Assembly (NCBI GenBank): GCA_913057945.1
Contig: CAJXOF010000016.1
Coordinates: 1-64,000, forward strand
Length of the DNA: 64,000 bases
Origin: an uncultured Hyphomonadaceae bacterium
Lineage (GTDB): Bacteria; Pseudomonadota; Alphaproteobacteria; Caulobacterales; Hyphomonadaceae
Reading direction: 5' to 3'
Of this stretch, positions 27,662 through 35,689 are shown one piece after another (position 1 is the stretch's first letter; every line of letters begins with the position of its first letter). The notes under the pieces are model-generated. The model ran no database searches. It was not told the origin of the DNA and was given only the letters and a program-made list of their open reading frames with translations. The position numbers and the translations under genes were made by a program.

Positions 27662-28504
27662 ATGACCCTTACCCAGGTATCCGCATGGCAATCCTTTGGC
27701 GGCATGCTGTCCGTGCATGACCATGACAGCGCGCTGCAGAATTGCACGATGCGGTTCGCGGTCTACACGCCGTCGCAGGCGAACCCGGAAAAGGTGCCGG
27801 TGCTGTGGTATCTCTCCGGCCTGACGTGCAGCTGGGCGAATGTGATGGAGAAATCGGGGCTGCAACGCGCTGCCTCCAAGCATGGCATCATGATCATTGC
27901 GCCGGATACGAGCCCGCGCGGCGATGACGTGCCGGATGATGATTCCTACGATCTGGGGCAAGGCGCCGGCTTCTACCTGACGGCTACGCAAGAGCCGTGG
28001 GCAAAACATTACAAGATGGACCAGTACATCACTGATGAGCTGCCGAAAGTGATCGCGGAGCACTTCCCCTATGCGGACATGGACCGGCAGGGCATCTTTG
28101 GCCATTCCATGGGCGGGCATGGCGCGATCACGCTGCACCTCAAGCATCCTAAAACCTACAAATCCTGCTCGGCCTTCAGCCCGATCACCAGCCCCGCGCA
28201 GGTGCCGTGGGGCCAGAAGGCGTTTGCCGCCTATCTCGGTGACCCGTCCGTGGCCTGGGAACAGTATGACGCGACCGAACTGGTCAAGGAGCGCCAGACC
28301 AAGGCGACGATCCTCGTGGATACGGGAACGGCGGACACTTTCCTTGAGCGGGAGCTGAAGCCGGAAATCTTTACCGAGGCCTGTGAGAAGCACGGCCAGC
28401 GGCTCGATTACAATCTGCGCGACGGCTATGGCCACGATTACTATTTCATCGCGACCTATATGGACGAACATATCGCCCATCATGCGCGGGCGCTGGGGGC
28501 CTAG
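27662..28504 (+). CDS. fghA: S-formylglutathione hydrolase
   Basis: FghA hydrolyses S-formylglutathione to formate and GSH, the last step of glutathione-dependent formaldehyde oxidation after frmA. The 280-residue esterase-D fold protein has WYLSGLTCSWANV (oxyanion region), the nucleophile elbow GHSMGGHGA (Ser149), an Asp in DTGTADTFL near 225 and His in GYGHDYYF near 258. The ATG at 27662 is used because the family starts there; the frame is open upstream. It is divergent from the GST gene. Confidence 0.96.
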   Translation: MTLTQVSAWQSFGGMLSVHDHDSALQNCTMRFAVYTPSQANPEKVPVLWYLSGLTCSWANVMEKSGLQRAASKHGIMIIAPDTSPRGDDVPDDDSYDLGQGAGFYLTATQEPWAKHYKMDQYITDELPKVIAEHFPYADMDRQGIFGHSMGGHGAITLHLKHPKTYKSCSAFSPITSPAQVPWGQKAFAAYLGDPSVAWEQYDATELVKERQTKATILVDTGTADTFLERELKPEIFTEACEKHGQRLDYNLRDGYGHDYYFIATYMDEHIAHHARALGA

Positions 28505-28524
28505 GTGCCGTACGGCATCCCCGG

Positions 28525-28722
28525 TTAAACGTGTTCAGCTTCCAGGAAGGAAATCAGGCCGTCCAGATCCTCGCGAACCAATAGGCTGGATATTTCGCTG
28601 TCGCCCCCAAATTCCAGCCACGTGCCGGCTTCGTCGTGGGGACGCAGCATGCGCACATGCTCAATGTTCACCACGCGCACTTTGTTATTGTTTTTCTGAT
28701 GCAGGACCAAGAATTCAGCCAT
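28525..28722 (-). CDS. Hypothetical protein, 65 residues
   Basis: The small product MAEFLVLHQKNNNKVRVVNI... has a strand-rich pattern and ends LDGLISFLEAEHV; it resembles short uncharacterised proteins rather than any named family. A purine-rich AGCGGAAA precedes the ATG at 28722. It converges with fghA and is upstream of nothing obvious. Function unknown. Confidence 0.6.
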   Translation of the reverse strand: MAEFLVLHQKNNNKVRVVNIEHVRMLRPHDEAGTWLEFGGDSEISSLLVREDLDGLISFLEAEHV

Positions 28723-28807
28723 GGGATTTCCGCTCCGGGTTATTCAGCCTGCGTGTAACACCAGATCACGTATCTGCAAGTGACACCGCTTGCCCAGACG
28801 CGCTGGA

Positions 28808-30157
28808 CTAGACCGCCTTGGCGTGACGCCGGGGCGTGGGCTTGTAGCGACCGTCAAAACATTGGGCGACCGTGCGCAGGAAGAGGCGGGCCTCTGGCGG
28901 TACACGGATGAGGCTGCCGTCGATCTGGCACAGGCCCGCAGACTGGAGGAAGCGCGCCGTTTCCAGCGCGTCGGCGAGGCTGCCCCGCGCGGCGTTCATC
29001 TCGTCGCAGACCGCGTCCACATCCACTTCCATCTGGCACATCAGCGTCTCAATGGCGCGGGCGCGCAAGCGGTCATCCTCGGTCAGCACAACGCCGCGCT
29101 CGACCGGCAGGCGCCCGTCTTCGATGGTGGCGCGCCAAGCGGTGCGCTCCTTGAAGTTCTGGACATAACCGTTTGAAAACTGGGAGATTGATGTGCTGCC
29201 GATGCCGATGAGGGTCATGCACGGATCGTCCGTATAGCCCTGGAAATTCCGATGCAGTGTCTTGGTGCGGGCGGCGAGGGTGAGGCTGTCATCCGCGCGG
29301 GCGAAGTGATCGAGCCCAATGGCGTGGTAGCCGGCAAGTTCCAGTGTGCGGGCGCCGGCAAGGGCCTGGTCAAAGCGGGCTTCAAGGCCGGGCAGGGCGT
29401 CTTCGTCGATCGCCGCCTGGTGCTTGGCGAACCACGGCACATGTGCATAGCCGAAGAGGGAGATGCGGGCGGCGCCCATCTCGGCGGCGAAATGAGCCGC
29501 CTCCTCGACATCGCTCACGGTCTGGTCGGGCAGGCCGTACATCAGGTCCATGTTTATGGCGCGGATGCCTGCCGCCTGAAGCCGTTCGATGCCTTCGCTG
29601 AGCAGGAATTTCGGCTGGATGCGGCCCACGGCTTCCTGAACTTTGGGCGACAGGGTTTGGACCCCAAAGCTGACGCGGGTGACGCCCGAGGTCGCCATCG
29701 CGTCGATGAAATCCGGTGTCAGGCCGCGCGGGTCGATCTCGACAGCAATCTCCGCGCCGGGGCGCAGACCGAAGGCGCGACAGGCATGGGCGACAAGGTC
29801 CTTGAAGTCGTCCGCTGACAGGGCATTGGGAGAGCCGCCACCGAAATGGAGGTGCGCCATGCCGGTGTGCGGTCCGACCGATGCGGCCCAGAGGTCGATT
29901 TCGCGGTGGAGCGTCTCCAGATAGGCGGCAATACGGGTGTAGCCGTTCGGTACGCTGGTCGCGCAGCCGCAATAGAAGCAGAGCTTCTCGCAGAAGGGCA
30001 CATGGATATAGACCGAGATGGGCTTGTCCGGCGCCGTCTGGCTGGCCCAGAGGCGCGCCTCGCGCTCGGCGACCTGCGGTGTGAAGTCGGCCGCTGTGGG
30101 ATAGCTGGTGTAGCGCGGGACGGGGCGCGACGCGAAGGGAATCCATGCCTGTTTCAT
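28808..30157 (-). CDS. hemN: Oxygen-independent coproporphyrinogen III dehydrogenase
   Basis: HemN is a radical-SAM enzyme that makes protoporphyrinogen IX when oxygen is low. The 449-residue protein has the 4Fe-4S motif CEKLCFYCGC near residue 60, a HemN N-terminal signature (ASRPVPRYTSYPTAADF), HLHFGGGSPN, and FGVQTLSPKVQEAV. The C-terminal HemN domain (MTLIGIGSTSISQF onward) is complete. I start at the ATG at 30157. No clear FNR box is visible upstream, though hemN is often FNR-controlled in alphaproteobacteria. Confidence 0.97.
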   Translation of the reverse strand: MKQAWIPFASRPVPRYTSYPTAADFTPQVAEREARLWASQTAPDKPISVYIHVPFCEKLCFYCGCATSVPNGYTRIAAYLETLHREIDLWAASVGPHTGMAHLHFGGGSPNALSADDFKDLVAHACRAFGLRPGAEIAVEIDPRGLTPDFIDAMATSGVTRVSFGVQTLSPKVQEAVGRIQPKFLLSEGIERLQAAGIRAINMDLMYGLPDQTVSDVEEAAHFAAEMGAARISLFGYAHVPWFAKHQAAIDEDALPGLEARFDQALAGARTLELAGYHAIGLDHFARADDSLTLAARTKTLHRNFQGYTDDPCMTLIGIGSTSISQFSNGYVQNFKERTAWRATIEDGRLPVERGVVLTEDDRLRARAIETLMCQMEVDVDAVCDEMNAARGSLADALETARFLQSAGLCQIDGSLIRVPPEARLFLRTVAQCFDGRYKPTPRRHAKAV

Positions 30158-30276
30158 GGCGCGAATCCCTACCAATTCTGCGGGCGCGGCGGACTACGGA
30201 GATTCCCCTAACCCACATGCGGCTCGACGTCGCTGGCGGCACCGCCTAGTGTCGGCCTCATTCAGAGGAGGTGTCC

Positions 30277-30792
30277 ATGATCCGATCGAGTGTTTTCGCT
30301 GCTGCGGCCTTGTTGCTGGCCGGACCTGCCCTGGCGGGGCCCGACGATTTCAAATCCGGTCCGGCGATCCCGGCTTTCGGGAATGTGGCCAACGTGCCGG
30401 ACGCCGAGCGCCTGTCCAAGGACGCCGTGTTCAAGATCGCGTTCGACACGTCGGTGCCGGCCGAACCCGGCAAGGTGAACCGGACTCTGGAAAGCGCGGC
30501 GCGTTTCCTGAACATGCATGAAGCGGTCGGCATTCCGGCGAGCAATATCAAGCTGGCGGTGGTCGTGCATGGCGGGGCCTCGGCCGATCTCGTGGCGGGA
30601 CAGGGCAACGCGAATGCGCCGCTGATCGCCGCGCTGCTCAAGCATCGTGTCCGGATCATCCTGTGTGGCCAGACGGCGGCCTATCGCGACATCAAGAAGG
30701 CGGACCTGGTGCCCGGTGTGGAAATGGCGCTGTCGGCCATGACGGCGCATGCACAGCTGCAACAAACGGGATATACGCTGAACCCGTTCTAG
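30277..30792 (+). CDS. Exported DsrE-like protein
   Basis: The 171-residue protein has a cleavable Sec signal (MIRSSVFAAAALLLAGPALA) and then a DsrE/F-like alpha/beta domain: IKLAVVVHGGASADL, HRVRIILCGQTAAYRDIKK and VPGVEMALSAMTAHAQLQQTGY. The single Cys in the middle (LCGQT) aligns with the reactive Cys of sulfur-relay DsrE proteins. It would lie in the periplasm. AGAGGAGG at 30263-30270 supports the ATG at 30277. The substrate is unknown. Confidence 0.85.
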   Translation: MIRSSVFAAAALLLAGPALAGPDDFKSGPAIPAFGNVANVPDAERLSKDAVFKIAFDTSVPAEPGKVNRTLESAARFLNMHEAVGIPASNIKLAVVVHGGASADLVAGQGNANAPLIAALLKHRVRIILCGQTAAYRDIKKADLVPGVEMALSAMTAHAQLQQTGYTLNPF

Positions 30793-30795
30793 GGG

Positions 30796-31158
30796 TCAGT
30801 CCATCGCCTCGGCCTTGAGCCAGATGCCTTCGCGCTCGCCGACGCGGCGCTCGACCAGCAGGCGGGCAACCTGGTGGTCATCCTCGAAGACATTGCCGGT
30901 CAGGCTGTCGAGCAGGGCCTTGGCGAGATTGTCGAGATCCATCCAGGGCGCATCGCCGGTATATTCCATCATGATGTGAACGGAATAATCGCCATAGCCC
31001 GGCCGCAGGGGCGGGAACTCCTTGCGGAAGAATTCCTTGAGCAGCGTCTTGTAGTATTTCGCCTGCGTCGTCAGGCCGTGACAACGCACTTCCAGCGCAC
31101 CCTCATCCGTGATGCGCGCGCGGACTTTTCCGGCGGTGATCCAGTCGGCCAGACTCAT
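30796..31158 (-). CDS. RusA-family Holliday-junction resolvase-like protein
   Basis: The 120-residue product carries the RusA signature: WMDLDNLAKALLDSL and NVFEDDHQVARL, with the Asp triad that binds Mg2+ for cleavage. RusA proteins are usually phage-borne resolvases, but no other phage gene is visible here. Its ATG overlaps by 4 bases the stop of the upstream membrane-protein gene, so both are co-translated. Roles in recombination or repair are plausible; it may act on other DNA or RNA junctions. Confidence 0.88.
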   Translation of the reverse strand: MSLADWITAGKVRARITDEGALEVRCHGLTTQAKYYKTLLKEFFRKEFPPLRPGYGDYSVHIMMEYTGDAPWMDLDNLAKALLDSLTGNVFEDDHQVARLLVERRVGEREGIWLKAEAMD

Positions 31159-31466
31159 CCCCGCATCCGATGGCGGGATTGCATGCGGGCCTCGATGGCC
31201 TCCTTGGAAGCTTTGAGGCCGAGGCCGGTCTGTTCGCGGAGCAGCTTGATGGCGAGCAGCTTCTTGCGGTCATCAATGGCGCGGTCGATCTCGGCCCAGC
31301 AGGTCTTGCTGACAGTCGTAAGCGCCTCGTCGACCTGCGCCTCGGTCAGGATGGGCGGCGACAGGGAATTGATCCCGATTCCGCGCACAAGGAAGCCGAG
31401 CAAAAAGGCAATCGCGACCAGGAACAGCGTGGCCGGTTGCGTGAGGGCATGAAGCAGGGCGTCCAA
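31155..31466 (-). CDS. Single-pass membrane protein with L7/L12 C-terminal-like domain
   Basis: A membrane segment (ATLFLVAIAFLLGFLVRGI) is followed by a cytoplasmic tail whose end KLLAIKLLREQTGLGLKASKEAIEA resembles the C-terminal domain of ribosomal protein L7/L12. That domain recruits GTPase partners on the ribosome; here it is tethered to the membrane, so its use is unknown. The start is uncertain: I suggest the TTG at 31466 after AGGAACGGA, while the frame remains open to an ATG at 31568. It overlaps the RusA-like gene by 4 bases. Confidence 0.65.
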   Translation of the reverse strand: MDALLHALTQPATLFLVAIAFLLGFLVRGIGINSLSPPILTEAQVDEALTTVSKTCWAEIDRAIDDRKKLLAIKLLREQTGLGLKASKEAIEARMQSRHRMRG

Positions 31467-31598
31467 AGGGATTTTTCCGTTCCTGTTTTCTGCGCGGCGC
31501 CACGGGCTTTTCTGCGCGGTGCGACCGGCATTTTGCTTGCCTCGAAGGTCCTGTGTGGCACAAATCATTTCCAGTGTGCAAACAGAAGGAGACGGGGA

Positions 31599-32573
31599 AT
31601 GCGCGGGTCTTTCCTTTACGCGGTCATCACTGGCCTGGTTTTCCTTGGAATGTCCGGCCCCGCCTCGGCGCGGGACGGCCAGTCAGACTATTATGGGGCG
31701 CTGGGCGCCAAAAGTGAGGGGCGGGGCCAGGATGCGTTTGCCCTTTATGACCGGGCCTGTTCCAGCGGCTATCTTGCAGGCTGCATGGGCGCGGCGGGCA
31801 TGCTGGCCGATGGGGACGGAATCGCGATGGATCAGGCGCGGGCGCGCCAGTATTTCCAGACCGCGTGCAATGGTCAGCACAAGGTTGCCTGCAACTGGCT
31901 GGGCGACATGCTGTTGGCCGGAGAGGGCGGCACGGTCGATGCGGCAGGCGCACGCGCCCTGTATGCGCGCGGCTGTTCGCTGGGCCATGCGGCCTCCTGT
32001 GTCGAAGGCGGCGAATTGATCGAGTTCGGCAAGGGCGGACCGAAAAGTGTTTCAGATGCCCTGAATGCCTATCGCAAAGGGTGTGAGAGCGGAGATCCGC
32101 GCGGATGCAACCTGGCCGGCGTGGTTCTGGAGAGCGACGCAGGCGGAGCGGACATGGCGGCGGCGCGGGGCTATTTCGAACAGGCCTGCCAGGGCGCCTA
32201 TTACAATGGCTGCGCCAATTTCGGAAAATATCTCCAGAACGGGAACGGCGGGCCCAAGGATACCGTCCGGGCGCGCGAAGTCTATCGCATGGGGTGTGGG
32301 CGCATCATCACCAACCTGTCGTCCTGCTACCGGCTGGGCGCGATCCTGCTGACGCAGGAAGGCGGCCCGCGCGATCCTTTCAAGGGGGCGGACGCCCTGG
32401 AAAAAGTGTGCACCTCGCAGCAATCGGGCCACCGGACCTTCAAGGCAAATGCCTGCTACACGCTGGGCGCAATGTTCGAGACTGAATTCAGCAACGCCGA
32501 CCCGGCGCTGGCCGTCGAGTTCTATGCGATGGCGTGCGGGTATGGTCACACGGGCGAACGCTGCGGCGGATAG
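31599..32573 (+). CDS. Cysteine-rich Sel1-repeat exported protein
   Basis: The 324-residue protein has a signal peptide (MRGSFLYAVITGLVFLGMSGPASA) and about eight Sel1-like helical hairpins, many carrying paired Cys, e.g. DRACSSGYLAGCMGAAGML, ARGCSLGHAASCVEGGEL and RKGCESGDPRGCNLAGVV. This Cys pairing resembles the Hcp (Helicobacter cysteine-rich) subgroup, with disulfides inside each repeat, and implies a periplasmic or secreted location. Such solenoids bind proteins. The ATG at 31599 follows AAGGAG and GGGGAA. Partner unknown. Confidence 0.87.
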   Translation: MRGSFLYAVITGLVFLGMSGPASARDGQSDYYGALGAKSEGRGQDAFALYDRACSSGYLAGCMGAAGMLADGDGIAMDQARARQYFQTACNGQHKVACNWLGDMLLAGEGGTVDAAGARALYARGCSLGHAASCVEGGELIEFGKGGPKSVSDALNAYRKGCESGDPRGCNLAGVVLESDAGGADMAAARGYFEQACQGAYYNGCANFGKYLQNGNGGPKDTVRAREVYRMGCGRIITNLSSCYRLGAILLTQEGGPRDPFKGADALEKVCTSQQSGHRTFKANACYTLGAMFETEFSNADPALAVEFYAMACGYGHTGERCGG

Positions 32574-32659
32574 GACCATCCTCGCCCCGGCACCTTGTCA
32601 TGCGCGCACACTGGGCTAAACCCGGCCCGAACGCTCTCCATGCATGAGGATACCAGACG

Positions 32660-34045
32660 ATGACGACGCGGACCGAAACCGACACGATGGGCCCAATCGA
32701 GGTCTCTGATGACGCCTATTGGGGCGCGCAGGCCCAGCGCAGCCTCGGCAATTTCAAGATCGGCTGGGAAAAACAGCCCGAGCCGATCATCCGCGCGCTC
32801 GGCATCGTCAAGAAGGCCGCCGCCGAAGCGAACATGGACCTCGGCAAGATGGACCCGGAGCTGGGCAAGGTCATCGTGCAGGCCGCCGAAGAAGTGATCG
32901 AAGGCAAGCTGAATGAGCATTTCCCGCTGGTCGTCTGGCAGACGGGCTCGGGCACGCAGTCCAACATGAACTCGAACGAGGTCATCTCAAACCGCTCCAT
33001 CGAAATCCTGGGCGGGGAGAAGGGCTCGAAGAAGCCGGTCCACCCGAACGATCATGTGAACATGTCCCAATCGTCGAACGACACGTTCCCGACGGCGATG
33101 CACATTGCCTGCGCCGAGGAAGTCGTTCACCGCCTGATCCCGTCGCTGGAAGTGCTTCACAACGCGCTCGACTCGAAAGCCAAGGCGTGGGCCGACATCA
33201 TCAAGATCGGCCGCACGCATACGCAAGATGCGACGCCGGTGACGCTCGGCCAGGAATTCTCCGGCTATGCCCAGCAGCTGAAGAACGGCATCGAGCGGAT
33301 CGAACTGACCCTGCCGAAGCTGATGGAACTGGCCCAGGGCGGCACGGCCGTCGGCACGGGCCTCGCCTCGCCGGTCGGCTTCGCGGAGAAGGTTGCCGAG
33401 AAGATCGCCGGCATCACCGGCCTGAAATTCACGACCGCGCCGAACAAGTTCGAAGCGCTGGCCGCACATGACGCGATGGTGTTCACGCATGGCGCGATCA
33501 CGACGGTCGCCATGTCCTGCTTCAAGATCGCCAATGACATCCGGTTCCTCGGCTCCGGCCCACGCTCCGGCCTCGGCGAACTGGCCCTGCCGGAAAACGA
33601 GCCGGGCAGCTCGATCATGCCGGGCAAGGTGAACCCGACCCAGTGTGAAGCGCTGACCCAGGTTTGCGCGCACATTCACGGCAACAATGCCGCCATCGGC
33701 TTTGCCGACAGCCAGGGCCATTTCGAGCTGAACGTGTTCAACCCGATGATGGCCTACAATTTCCTCCAGTCGGTGCGCCTGCTGGCCGATGCGGCGGTCA
33801 GCTTCACGGAGAATTGCGTTGTCGGAATCGAGCCGCGGCTTGAGAATATTGAACGCGGCCTGAAGAACTCGCTGATGCTGGTGACGCCGCTGAAAGAGAA
33901 ATATGGCTACGACCGCGCGGCCAAGATCGCCAAAACGGCCCATAAAAACGGGACGACGCTACGCGAGGAAGCGATCAAGGACGGCATCCCGGGCGAGGAT
34001 TTCGACAACATCGTCGACCCGTCCAAGATGATCTCGCCGGGCTGA
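32660..34045 (+). CDS. fumC: Fumarate hydratase class II
   Basis: FumC interconverts fumarate and malate in the TCA cycle without an iron-sulfur cluster. The 461-residue product is full length and shows [18 protein letters not shown], the [13 protein letters not shown] region and the superfamily signature [16 protein letters not shown] near residue 316. [16 protein letters not shown] is the active-site His segment. TGAGGA precedes the ATG at 32660. The partner enzyme malate dehydrogenase is at 61.8-62.8 kb. Confidence 0.98.
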   Translation: MTTRTETDTMGPIEVSDDAYWGAQAQRSLGNFKIGWEKQPEPIIRALGIVKKAAAEANMDLGKMDPELGKVIVQAAEEVIEGKLNEHFPLVVWQTGSGTQSNMNSNEVISNRSIEILGGEKGSKKPVHPNDHVNMSQSSNDTFPTAMHIACAEEVVHRLIPSLEVLHNALDSKAKAWADIIKIGRTHTQDATPVTLGQEFSGYAQQLKNGIERIELTLPKLMELAQGGTAVGTGLASPVGFAEKVAEKIAGITGLKFTTAPNKFEALAAHDAMVFTHGAITTVAMSCFKIANDIRFLGSGPRSGLGELALPENEPGSSIMPGKVNPTQCEALTQVCAHIHGNNAAIGFADSQGHFELNVFNPMMAYNFLQSVRLLADAAVSFTENCVVGIEPRLENIERGLKNSLMLVTPLKEKYGYDRAAKIAKTAHKNGTTLREEAIKDGIPGEDFDNIVDPSKMISPG

Positions 34046-34061
34046 TATGCTATGAGCGCGC

Positions 34062-34799
34062 ATGTTGGACTTTGATCCTGAAACATTTGGCGCGCTCAAC
34101 GCGGACGATTATGACGCCCTCCACGATCCGGGGACGACAGAGGAGTCTGTCGCCCTGATTGCGGACCTTGCCGCCAAAGGCCGTATTCTTGAGCTGGCAA
34201 TCGGCACGGGCCGGATCGCCCTGCCCCTGGCAGAGCGCGGTTTTGCCGTGTCTGGCATCGAAGGCTCCGCCGCCATGGTGGAGAAGCTGCGCGAGAAACC
34301 GGGCGGGGCCGACATTCCTGTGGTCATCGGCGATATGGCCGACTGTGCCATTGATGGCGAATTCGAATTTGTTTTCCTGGTTTTCAATACGCTGTTCAAC
34401 CTGACCAGCCAGGCTGAGCAGGTGAGGTGTTTCCGGAATGTTGCGGAGAGGCTGGTGCCGGGCGGAGCGTTTCTGGTCGAGACATTTGTGCCGGACTTTT
34501 CGGCCTATCATGACCATCAGAGTCTGCGCGCCACGAAGATCGGGTTCAAATCTCTGTGGTTCGAAGCAAAGGTGCATGATCCGACCCGGCAGGTGATCGA
34601 GTATCAGCGTGTGCGAATTACGGAAAAAGGCACGAAACTCGTGCCACTGGTCATGCGCTATGCCTGGCCGCAGGAAATGGACCTCATGGCTGAACTCGCC
34701 GGTCTCAGTCTCGAACATCGCTGGGGCGGGTGGAACCGAGAGCCTTTCACGGCAGAGAGCACGATGCACGTGACGGTCTACCGGAGAACAGGGAAGTAA
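34062..34799 (+). CDS. Class I SAM-dependent methyltransferase
   Basis: The 245-residue protein has the SAM-binding motif ILELAIGTGRIALPLAERG near residue 42 and the acidic loop VSGIEGSAAMVEKLR, followed by the post-motifs IPVVIGDMAD and the FVFLVFNTLFNL stretch. It methylates an unknown small molecule or macromolecule. It follows fumC by 16 bp, so it is probably read from the same transcript. The substrate cannot be inferred. Confidence 0.88.
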   Translation: MLDFDPETFGALNADDYDALHDPGTTEESVALIADLAAKGRILELAIGTGRIALPLAERGFAVSGIEGSAAMVEKLREKPGGADIPVVIGDMADCAIDGEFEFVFLVFNTLFNLTSQAEQVRCFRNVAERLVPGGAFLVETFVPDFSAYHDHQSLRATKIGFKSLWFEAKVHDPTRQVIEYQRVRITEKGTKLVPLVMRYAWPQEMDLMAELAGLSLEHRWGGWNREPFTAESTMHVTVYRRTGK

Positions 34800-34812
34800 C
34801 GGATTGACCTCG

Positions 34813-34837
34813 ATTACGTAATTCCGTAATTTACGTA
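34813..34837. promoter_or_regulatory. Probable operator of the ccdAB-type locus
   Basis: The palindrome ATTACGTAAT at 34813-34822 is followed by CCGTAAT at 34824-34830 and TTACGTA at 34831-34837, giving repeated TTACG/CGTAA half-sites right up to the antitoxin start at 34839. TTGACC at 34804-34809 could be the -35. This is a likely autoregulatory operator. Confidence 0.55.
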
Positions 34838-34838
34838 G

Positions 34839-35258
34839 ATGCGTTCCCCGGATGAGCTTCGCCAAGCCATAAAGGCATCAGAGTGTCCCGTGTCTCAAAT
34901 AGCAGAACGGGCTGGCATCGCTTCGACGACTTTATACAGCTTCGTCTCCGGTGCCACAGGAAGCCTCAGGGCATCTACTCATGCAGCTGTAGAAGCCGTT
35001 CTTACCGATGAGGTTGTCAGGGTTGCCGAGGAACGGACGCGTTTCAAAGGACCGGGTCAGGACATTCATCCTGCGCTTTTGGAAGAAGGAGAACGCTTGG
35101 GCATTGATGTTGAAGAGACTGCACGCAAGGCCGTGGAAGACGCCGTGAAGCGCGCACGTATCGATGCGTGGATCGAGGAGAACAGGGAGGCCTTCGCGGC
35201 GAATGCGCGCGATGTTGAGGAAAACGGGCTTTGGTGTGACCGGTACCGCATGTTCTGA
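34839..35258 (+). CDS. HTH-CcdA fusion-type antitoxin
   Basis: The 139-residue product combines an N-terminal helix-turn-helix (SQIAERAGIASTTLYSFVSG at about 19-38) with a C-terminal CcdA-like tail: LGIDVEETARKAVEDAVKRA and WIEENREAFAANARDVEENG, ending YRMF. The tail matches the CcdA segment that wraps the CcdB toxin. Classical CcdA binds DNA with a ribbon-helix-helix domain, so the HTH here is an unusual replacement. Its stop overlaps the toxin start by one base (TGATG). It should neutralise CcdB and repress the operon from the adjacent TTACGTAA-rich operator. Confidence 0.85.
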   Translation: MRSPDELRQAIKASECPVSQIAERAGIASTTLYSFVSGATGSLRASTHAAVEAVLTDEVVRVAEERTRFKGPGQDIHPALLEEGERLGIDVEETARKAVEDAVKRARIDAWIEENREAFAANARDVEENGLWCDRYRMF

Positions 35259-35560
35259 TGATTGACCGTTTTGCAATCCACGCATTGCTGGATAGGCGGG
35301 ACATGCAGGTTGTTGTGCTGAGCTATCCGGGGCTTGAACAGAATGGCACGGTGATCGTTGCGCCTCTTCTAAAGGAAGATGGCATCGCCGTCGTGCCGAT
35401 CCTCCATCCTGTTGTTGAAACACCATCGGGCAGGCGAGTCGTTGCCGCAGAACGTATGTCAGCCCTATCGCCCAAACTCCTGGGAGAGAAGACCGGTTCT
35501 CTGACTGCATATGAGTACGATATATCCCGCGCGCTTTCGCGCCTGTTCTTCGGAAACTAG
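35258..35560 (+). CDS. ccdB: CcdB-family toxin
   Basis: The 100-residue protein matches CcdB gyrase poisons in length and pattern: an N-terminal MIDRFAIHALLDRRDMQVVV strand region, VAPLLKEDG, LHPVVETPSGRRVVAAERMSAL and the C-terminal helix EYDISRALSRLFFGN, whose last residues contact GyrA in characterised CcdB. Overlap with the antitoxin gene ensures balanced expression. The target is presumably DNA gyrase, but divergent CcdB proteins may have other targets. Confidence 0.9.
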   Translation: MIDRFAIHALLDRRDMQVVVLSYPGLEQNGTVIVAPLLKEDGIAVVPILHPVVETPSGRRVVAAERMSALSPKLLGEKTGSLTAYEYDISRALSRLFFGN

Positions 35561-35689
35561 GGCCTGCTCAAAGCCTGACCGCTCAGCGCTGAAGCGCCAG
35601 TTTCTTCATGCCTATGCTTGCACCCTGGGGGGAAGATCGCCATACGGCGGCAAACATCTTCCTGCCCTCAGATTGAAGAGTGTCATCCC

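Noticed and set aside
30158..30276. FNR box upstream of hemN
   Set aside because: The gap was inspected for TTGAT-N4-ATCAA and none with fewer than several mismatches was seen.
30796..31158. Prophage remnant around the RusA-like gene
   Set aside because: No integrase, terminase, capsid, repressor or attachment-site-like repeat is nearby, and neighbours are ordinary chromosomal genes.
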